Positions 8,001 through 13,729 of a stretch of 13,729 nucleotides of DNA are shown piece by piece (within the stretch, counting starts at the first letter, position 1; the number at the start of each line of letters is the position of its first letter). This DNA comes from Emmonsiellopsis sp. PD_33 (lineage: Eukaryota > Ascomycota > Eurotiomycetes > Onygenales > Ajellomycetaceae). The notes beneath the pieces were generated by a model. It searched no databases, was not told the DNA's origin, and saw nothing but the letters and a program-made list of their open reading frames with translations. The position numbers and the translations under genes are program-made. Location: contig JANTQF010000558.1 in assembly GCA_032988165.1 (NCBI GenBank), positions 1 through 13,729 on the forward strand, given 5' to 3'.

Positions 8001-8636
8001 GCAAAGAGATTTGATGGGCTAACATGACAGTCAATATCCTTTGAATATATCTTCGCATCTACGTTGCCTGACAACAGTCATGCATGACCCTTCAACTGAT
8101 CTGTGAAGCATTTTGGTTTTCACATTGCAAGCCTAGCATCTCCCTTTGCCCCGTTTTCCTTTCCTACCCACTGTTCTATATCCTTTAATCGCTCTTTAGG
8201 AAACCAGGAAAAAGGATGCCTGCTTCCATTTACCCCCTTTTAACATGATGTTACTTCAGCTTTCTCCATTTATGCCCCCCCCCCCTCCAATAAGCGGGAT
8301 TTGGCATTGGTATTTGGCATAGTTTGGCGCGCCCCTTATTCTCTCCTCCTTTTATGTCTCGTCCCATTTTATTGCCCTTTTCTTCTTTTCCTTCCCATGC
8401 CGCTTCTCTTACCTACGCGCTGGGTTCTTTTTTGTTTGTTTTCGGCCATATGCATCGCTTCTTCTAGATTATCTGCTACATGTTGGTTGCATCTCGTTTA
8501 GGAAGGGAAATAAATGGCTGGCTGGGGGGTTGGTTTTTGTATCTATCTACAATATCGTATGTAGTTGTGTATATTAGGCGAAAGTAGCTGTGTTGATATG
8601 TGTTTTTATTTTTAAACCTGCCCAACCCTAAACCTC
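8001..8636. other. Convergent TIM50-GLY1 3' spacer
   Basis: This tail-to-tail region of 636 bp should hold the 3' UTRs and polyadenylation sites of both flanking genes. It is strongly pyrimidine-rich on the plus strand between about 8130 and 8410 and contains an 11-C run at 8275-8285. The 66-codon frame at 8301-8501 is hydrophobic only because of this T/C bias and is not called. A plus-strand AATAAA occurs at 8509-8514. No gene is seen. Confidence 0.65.
8605..8610 (-). terminator. Possible poly(A) signal of threonine aldolase gene
   Basis: An AATAAA hexamer read on the minus strand lies about 27 nt past the GLY1 stop codon, within an A-rich minus-strand stretch. Fungal polyadenylation signals are degenerate, so this is only a candidate. 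Confidence 0.3.
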
Positions 8637-10191
8637 TCACCCCTTAAAATAACCCCCCCTAACCTCCCCACCCTCCAACTCCCTCCCACCCTTCTTATCC
8701 CCCATCAACCGCTCCAACGCACCCACCAACCTCTCCGCCGCCCCCGTCGTCGTCTGATAATGAAACACCAACCGCCCAGACGGAAACACTTGTAACCCCA
8801 CCTCACTACAATACCTCACAAACGCCGCGGGCGGAATCCCCGCCACCTCGAGGTCGATCAGGATCATGTTCGTCTGCACGGGGAGTTGGAAGGAGTAGCC
8901 GAATGAGGCCAGTTTGGCGGCGGTGGATTTCGTCAGCGCGTGGACGCGGGGGAATTGGGGGATGGAGTTGTTTAGCGCTGTGAGGGCTGCGGAGGCCATC
9001 ATGCCGGGCTGTGCGGGGGGTTAGTTTATGTTTCATTTTTGTCGAGGGAGGGTAAAAAAAAAAAAAGAAAAGAAAAAGAAAAAAGGTATGTATGGGGGTT
9101 TTATAGAAACCTACCTGCCTCGTCCCCCCGCCAAACATCTTCCGAAACCACTTCGCCCGCTCAATAAACGCCCTATCGCCTAGAATCACACTGCCCATTG
9201 GCGCCCCCAGGCCCTTGGCGAGGCATATACTAATGCTGTCAAAGCAGGCGCAGTATTCTTTCAAGTCCGCGCCTTCTTCGCCTGCGATGCCGTCGAATAA
9301 TCGGGCGCCGTCGAGATGCATGGCGACGGGTTTTTGGCCCGCGGGGACCGGGTAGGAGCGCACGAAGGCGGAGATTTCCTTGGCATCTTTGAGGGGGAGG
9401 ATGGTGCCGCTGAGGGTGTTTTCGAGGGAGACGACGCGGGTGGGCGGGAAGTGGACTGTTGGTTTGTTGTGGTTTGCTGGTTAGATTCGGGGATGTATGG
9501 CGCAAGGTGTAGATATGTATAGAAAAGGGCGAAATGTTTTTTTTTTTAGTAGTAGACGTACGATTATCCCCGCCGACCATGTTCTTTCGCACCTCATCCA
9601 CCGTCAAATGTACTCCATTCGCAGGAATCACTGTATTAACTGTAGCCTGAGACAATACTGGCAACGCCCCGGATTCCCAGCAGTGGACGTGGGCGCGGTG
9701 GTCTAGCAGAACCGCGTGAGGTGGTTGCACTAGATGAGTCCGGAGACAGATCTGGTTTCCCATGGTGCCCGAGAGGGCCCAGAGGGCAGCTTCTTTGCCC
9801 GTTAGTTCAAGGAGTCTGTCCTGAAGAGCGTTGACGGAAGGGTCGCCATGTTCGTCGTAAATGTCATCGGCAACTGAGGCTTCGAGGATTGCCTGGTTGG
9901 ATGGGTTAGTTAGTTAGCATATCATTTACACAGAAACACAAACGTTCTCTCTAGGTTCTAAATGGAGTAGAAATTGGTCATGTTGCTTACCTGCATCATT
10001 GCCGCCGTGGGTGCTGTTGAGACATCTGAGCGGAAATCGTTCCCCGCTTTCTCAATTGCACTCGTCAGGTTCGGCATTGCTGAATATGTGAATGTAGGGC
10101 TAGAAACATCTTCTGTAGAAGCTGGCTTCGTTTGAGACGCCGTCTCGATGGGTAGCACGCTGACACTAGGGGTCATGATGGTTTCATTCAT
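8637..10191 (-). CDS. GLY1: L-threonine aldolase (low-specificity, PLP-dependent)
   Basis: Fold-type I PLP enzyme that cleaves L-threonine/allo-threonine to glycine and acetaldehyde, probably cytosolic. Exons in transcription order are 10191-9991, 9892-9562, 9455-9115 and 9008-8637, giving 414 aa; the introns are 98, 106 and 106 nt. Family signatures are DFRSD (52-56), the start of the conserved fold, and AHVHCWESG with His135, the likely counterpart of the substrate-binding histidine. HLDGARLFD follows with Asp226, which pairs with the PLP ring nitrogen. ICLAKGLGAPMGS carries the Schiff-base Lys258, KMFGGGTRQ ends exon 3, and GRLVFHY has Arg370 for carboxylate binding. The first ATG of the frame (10191) was chosen; a second ATG 15 nt on is also possible. 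The N-terminal 50 residues precede the core and look disordered. The C terminus ends in a Gly/Lys/Arg-rich tail. The third intron contains an almost pure T/C tract on the sense strand. The EC subtype (4.1.2.48 versus 4.1.2.5) cannot be read from sequence. Confidence 0.93.
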
Positions 10192-10676
10192 TTGTTTTTT
10201 CCTGCTGGGTTCGGTATTGAATGGAGTTGCTCGATGCGGGGATGGAAGGAGTTTTATATGTAGGTTGCGTCCTGGCCCCAAACGGTACACCTTCCCTCCC
10301 GAAATGAATGAATATCTCCCCTGGGCTATAAGTTAAATTGGAAATGTTCAAGAAATAGCCAGCAGAGAAATGTTGTTGTAGAATGGGGGTTTCTGAATGT
10401 GGGGAAGGAGAGATAAGGCCCTTATCGGCTTCGGGCGATTTTGCTGTCGGGAAACTGCCGGAAAAGAAAATGGGGCTGACGGAAAACGTAACTTCTGCCC
10501 CATACATTTGGTTTCGAAAGAAGGCGTGTTACTTAGTTTATTTGCGAGAATGGGAAGAAGATGGGTATATACACAATCGGCTATAACTGAACTTTTTCGG
10601 GCTAGAAGGCGATAGGAAAATTGCCGGTCCGGTTATAGATACCAGACGATTGGGGGCAGGTATTGGAGAACTTTTA
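10192..10676 (-). promoter_or_regulatory. Upstream region of threonine aldolase gene
   Basis: This 485-bp spacer between two minus-strand genes contains the GLY1 promoter and the 3' end of the transcription factor gene. It carries a nearly palindromic pair of GATA sites (10412-10426) and a further GATAG at 10611-10615. The open frames across it (for example 10184-10507 minus, 10383-10615 plus) are short and unlike any family, so none is called. Confidence 0.6.
10412..10426. promoter_or_regulatory. Inverted GATA pair upstream of threonine aldolase
   Basis: GATAAGG-C-CCTTATC is two perfect 7-bp inverted arms around one base. It lies about 220-235 nt upstream of the GLY1 start. GATAAG fits the HGATAR site of AreA/Nit2-type nitrogen GATA factors, and closely paired sites are known to favour AreA activation. 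A link to amino-acid use as nitrogen source would make biological sense, but binding is inferred. Confidence 0.45.
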
Positions 10677-13042
10677 TTACCGCTGGACTACTCCATCCAC
10701 GTTTGATTCATCCAAAATTTCATCCTGCCACCCTGATACATCCCATATACCCGTCATATCAAATGGGAATCCATCCATTGTGCCAAAGGCACCTGATATC
10801 GACATCATATCGTCAACAATTTCATTGTGCGTCATTGTTTCAGGGAGTGAAACAGTAGGAAAATCGGGAGTTTGGCTGATCAGGTCGGCACCAGGTGCAT
10901 CTTCGGTGAGGATGCCGGGATGCTTGGTTAATATTCGTTCGCAATGATCGAGACACATGTCTGCAAGATCCCAGTCGTATTCTAATCTCGCACGGCAAAG
11001 TGCGTCACGGAGGATATCAACCTTAGATAAACAAGATCGTGCGATGACAGTATCGGAGGTTTCGAGGGCACATCGGACTAAAAGGGTAGCTGTTGATGTG
11101 AGATGGTAGGCGCCGTCTGTATTCAAAGTGTAAGCATGCTTTATTCTTACGTCCTAGTTGAAGGATGCCATGACTCACATGGTAGCCAAAACTCTTCGAA
11201 GTGAGGTTTCCTGAGAGAAATCATAAACTGTACAACTTCTTCTGCGGCTCTTCTGCATTCAGTTTGAAAATATTGACGGCCCTCCGGGTTAGTTGGTGCG
11301 TCGGAGTTATTAATTTCCTAAATCGACTTCGTTTAGGCGTTTACATGCAGATATCAATAGGAGTGTTACGAGAGGGCGTACCTGTAATTCAACGCGGCAA
11401 ATAAGCATTTTTAAAGCTAAAAATGATAAATATAAGCTGCTGGAACCTGAAATAGGTGACGTGGTGTGTGCTGGAGAGGTTTTCAGCCATTCTGGAAGGG
11501 TATCATCCCATATATCTAGGCTGGTCCGTATCCTTCGAAGAGCTTTGGTAGTCTCGTTGTGTGATTTCTGCTGCAATCCATATACTAGCGGCAGAAGATC
11601 ACCAAGAATCTCAGTTAGACCGCATAAAGCAATATAACATTCTGCTGCTTTTGTCCGCTGCTGAGTCCGATTTTCTTGTGGAACTAGTACCTCCACTGAA
11701 GGCTGAGGGACATCATATTGATTTCTGTTGATCTGGGGCGGTACACCATGACCGTAACTTGCCCTGTCATTCCTCTTTGTTAATAAAGAGAATAAATATA
11801 TCATGATAAGTAGTGATCGATGCTTACCATCTATCATGGATAACCACACCCCACCATAGACGGATCCGCTGATATTTCTCAGCAAGCGAGAGCTTCCAAT
11901 TACTAGGATCACGGTTTAGTCCAAGACAGTGAGAAAGTGCAACAGTGCGGCCACTGTTAATCGCATTCCCAGTCATGGAGTAAATTGGTCTGACTGTCAA
12001 ATCTATGAGAGCGGCACTCAAGGTTGATAAACCTGGGGCGGAAAACTCTTCATGCAATGCTGCAACTGCAAGGTTGATTGCATACCGGATATCCGGTTTG
12101 GGATGCGGAGCCAGAATCTGAGACTGCTGCCAGTATATAAGAGAGCTTGCATATACTTGGCATAATAAAGGTGGAGGCAAGGTCCTGTCATTTTCGGCCC
12201 CGTAGGATTCCATAAAAGCATATTCATCAAATATCGGAAACGAAGCGTTGATTCTATCCAGGAAGCTGGGTTTGGGAGCATATTAGACCATGAGGTAACG
12301 GAGGTTAAGGCGTAAGTAAGATGGGAATTGCTGCATACATTTTGACAAGATCATGTTTAAACGGGCCTAGGATCTGTTCAATGATCTCCTTTTGGTTGTC
12401 CCCAGGGATTCCAGTTGTACGTAGGCCTTGTCTGCGTCTGGAGACGGTGGTATAAAGAATTGGTTTCCTAGGGTCATTGGAATAGACGTTGTATGGAGCC
12501 TTGGTATCCGGTCTTTTCATCGAGCTTTCCGAGGGCATAAATCGTTCAATCACTTGAGCATCCTCGGCAGCCACGGGACCAATGATATGGACAGACTCGC
12601 CCAGTGGTTCTTCCAAAGCCGGAGTAGCACCATTACTGCGCCTGATAGTGTCTCGAGGAGGTGACCTTTGGTTGGAGGCTTCCACTTCACCAGCAGAAGT
12701 ACTCATCCCTGAGAAGCTTGGTGGTGACTGATGAACGCGGGGTCTCTTCTGCGGAACCTGGGGTTCAACATGAAGGCGTTTGCTTGCGTGATTACCCTGC
12801 CCATAAAGCTCGGGTTTTACAGTGCTTGACTGGTCTTCACGGTAATGGCAGTCTGCCCCCTGAACTCGACAGAGCAGGCATGATTCGCCGGGGAGATCTA
12901 CCGTGCATCGAGATTTGCGTTTGCGGCACAAATCGCATGCACGAATCTTGTGGGATCTGTATGGGCGGGCCCCAGCTGATAGAGGGGCGATGTGGGTTTC
13001 TTTGGGTGTAGCATTGGGCGGAGGAATAGCGGGTGTGGGCAT
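10677..13042 (-). CDS. Zn2Cys6 fungal transcription factor, target unknown
   Basis: Nuclear DNA-binding regulator of the fungal binuclear-cluster class; I do not recognise a named orthologue. Exons in transcription order are 13042-12339, 12265-11828, 11763-11382, 11317-11179 and 11116-10677, giving 700 aa; the introns are 73, 64, 64 and 62 nt and all junction phases agree. The start is the first ATG of the frame. The zinc cluster is at residues 36-65: CDLCRKRKSRC then C-x2-C-x6-C, with Cys36, 39, 46, 55, 58 and 65. A Ser/Pro-rich linker follows to about residue 210. The fungal-specific (middle homology) domain starts near LVKIFLDRINASFPIFDE (about 231-248) and includes HCLGLNRDPSNW and IRLWWGVVIHDRW, which runs across the exon 2/3 junction. 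Exons 4-5 continue with FWLPYGAYHLTSTATLLVRCALE. The last 90 residues are acidic with bulky hydrophobics (DMTGIWDVSGWQDEILDE), resembling an activation domain. Its upstream region is rich in tandem repeats. Confidence 0.9.
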
Positions 13043-13296
13043 CTTATTATCTTGATGTTCCCGCTGCGGAATTGACAGTAGTAGTACCAAAGATGGGTTT
13101 AGGGGCGCGGAACGGCGGAGAACGGGATACTCCGTGTGACGAGGGGTTCAGCGGAATACAGCGGCCATGGTAGCCATGAATTGATTCCTCTGCCGGAGTA
13201 CATCGGCGACAATGGAATTTTCTGTGTCAGATAATAGTTAGCCGTCCCCGCGCAGAGAAACCTCCGGTCGTCCCGAGGCCGGAAGGATTCGCTAAC

Positions 13297-13330
13297 CCAC
13301 GTGACCCATAGTTAGCTAGCTATCACGTGG
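13297..13330. promoter_or_regulatory. Inverted pair of CACGTG boxes
   Basis: CCACGTGA (13297-13304) and its exact reverse complement TCACGTGG (13323-13330) lie 26 bp apart centre to centre. Between them is the 10-bp palindrome TAGCTAGCTA (13313-13322). CACGTG is the core of bHLH sites, and two copies at this spacing suggest a composite control site about 260 nt upstream of the regulator start. The binding protein is unknown. Confidence 0.4.
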
Positions 13331-13348
13331 CATCCTTGGCTGCCATAC

Positions 13349-13366
13349 CGGAAATATATGGCTCCG
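13349..13366. promoter_or_regulatory. CGG-N12-CCG inverted triplets
   Basis: CGG at 13349-13351 and CCG at 13364-13366 flank 12 AT-rich bases. Inverted CGG triplets are the classic target layout of Zn2Cys6 dimers (Gal4 uses N11), so the neighbouring regulator could bind its own promoter. Such triplet pairs are common by chance, so the evidence is weak. Confidence 0.25.
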
Positions 13367-13379
13367 AAAAACCGTTGCC

Positions 13380-13412
13380 TGACGGTCAACTGACGGTCAA
13401 CTGACAGTCAAC
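13380..13412. repeat. 11-bp tandem array TGACGGTCAAC x3
   Basis: There are three head-to-tail copies of TGACGGTCAAC, the third with one change (TGACAGTCAAC). Each unit contains the inverted half-sites TGAC-N-GTCA. Related sequences recur nearby (GACGGTTGAGC at 13420 onward, TTGACGGTTAAC at 13464 onward). It lies about 340-370 nt upstream of the regulator start. Confidence 0.9.
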
Positions 13413-13522
13413 TTGATCAGACGGTTGAGCACAAACTATACGCTAACCACCGTAAATTAAGACTTGACGGTTAACTCTGCTAAACGTCTATCACACCCTT
13501 GACTCCCTGTATCAATATTTCA

Positions 13523-13566
13523 CCTGTAGTTAACCTGTAGTTAACCTGTAGTTGACCTGTAGTTAA
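13523..13566. repeat. 11-bp tandem array CCTGTAGTTAA x4
   Basis: There are four contiguous copies of CCTGTAGTTAA; the third has A to G at position 10. The period equals that of the array at 13380-13412, close to one DNA helical turn. It is located about 480-525 nt upstream of the regulator start codon. Confidence 0.92.
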
Positions 13567-13596
13567 CCCTACTTCCACCCTACCTACACCACTACT

Positions 13597-13633
<37 letters not shown>
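13597..13633. repeat. CTA trinucleotide microsatellite
   Basis: About 12 perfect copies of CTA, non-coding as far as can be seen. A simple microsatellite likely to vary in length among strains. Confidence 0.93.
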
Positions 13634-13675
13634 GACTACGCTCGCCGCCTCATCAGTATGTTAGTTAGTAGCACA

Positions 13676-13729
13676 CAGGTTAGTAGGCAGGTTAGTAGGC
13701 AGGTTAGTAGGCAGGTTAGTAGGCAGGTT
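13676..13729. repeat. 12-bp minisatellite CAGGTTAGTAGG, runs off window
   Basis: There are four full identical copies of CAGGTTAGTAGG plus a half copy that ends at the window boundary, so the true array length is unknown. A degenerate relative (GTTAGTTAGTAG) lies just before it at 13660-13671. The unit does not match the TTAGGG telomere repeat. Confidence 0.93.

Larger units (their letters stand above)
13043..13729 (-). promoter_or_regulatory. Repeat-rich upstream region of the Zn2Cys6 gene
   Basis: No gene is seen in this 687-bp stretch, which reaches the window edge. From the regulator's start codon outward it contains two inverted CACGTG boxes, a CGG-N12-CCG pair, an 11-bp array of three units, a second 11-bp array of four units, a CTA trinucleotide array and a 12-bp array cut by the window end. 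It must include the promoter of the transcription factor gene; what lies further right is unknown. Confidence 0.6.

Noticed and set aside
8301..8501. 66-codon hydrophobic frame in the TIM50-GLY1 spacer
   Set aside because: Its hydrophobicity comes from T/C-rich non-coding DNA and it has no ATG-to-stop features resembling a gene. It lies in the 3' UTR region.
8621..8634. Telomere-like CCCTAAA sequence
   Set aside because: Only one copy (AACCCTAAACC) is present, in a convergent 3' spacer between two housekeeping genes. No array, so no interstitial telomere is supported.
9060..9087. A-rich run as a possible retroposon poly(A) tail
   Set aside because: It lies inside a GLY1 intron bounded by good GT and AG sites and reads as the pyrimidine tract on the sense strand. 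No target duplication or element body was seen.
11171..11177. TGACTCA as a third bZIP site
   Set aside because: It is formed by the donor site (GTGAGTCA) of the fourth intron of the transcription factor gene, so splicing explains it.
13676..13729. Subtelomeric or telomeric repeat at the right edge
   Set aside because: The 12-bp unit CAGGTTAGTAGG does not match the TTAGGG repeat of filamentous ascomycetes. A plain minisatellite is the simpler reading.

Overview
The window reads as nuclear DNA of a filamentous ascomycete (Pezizomycotina, probably Eurotiomycetes, Onygenales or Eurotiales). Genes are dense and split by short GT-AG introns of about 55-142 nt with CTAAC/CTGAC-type branch sites. 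The proteins resemble Aspergillus-type orthologues, the histone deacetylase carries the long C-terminal tail typical of filamentous fungi, and a Zn2Cys6 regulator of the fungal-specific class is present. The order-level placement is inference.

Layout, left to right. 1-881 is non-coding flank downstream of the first gene, with two poly-C tracts and short tandem repeats. 882-3155 (minus) is an RPD3-class histone deacetylase, 4 exons, 687 aa. 3156-3787 is a divergent promoter. 3788-5076 (plus) is RPN11, the proteasome lid deubiquitinase, 4 exons, 334 aa. 5077-6290 is non-coding and contains the promoter of the next gene. 6291-8000 (plus) is TIM50, a mitochondrial presequence-translocase subunit, 2 exons, 549 aa. 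8001-8636 is a tail-to-tail spacer. 8637-10191 (minus) is a PLP-dependent L-threonine aldolase (GLY1), 4 exons, 414 aa. 10192-10676 is its upstream region, with a paired GATA element. 10677-13042 (minus) is an unnamed Zn2Cys6 transcription factor, 5 exons, 700 aa. 13043-13729 is its repeat-rich upstream region and runs off the window.

Four of the five genes are conserved housekeeping functions (chromatin silencing, protein turnover, mitochondrial import, glycine/threonine metabolism). They do not form a pathway or cluster. The transcription factor is the only gene of unknown role. I see no transposon, tRNA, rRNA, CRISPR array or complete unknown multi-gene system. The observations most worth following up are regulatory: a 13-bp sequence shared by two promoters, a paired GATA element upstream of the threonine aldolase, and phased 11-bp arrays plus paired CACGTG boxes upstream of the regulator. 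A tandem splice acceptor near the deacetylase active site also merits a check. All gene models were spliced by eye from reading frame, splice consensus and remembered family conservation, with no alignment or transcript support.
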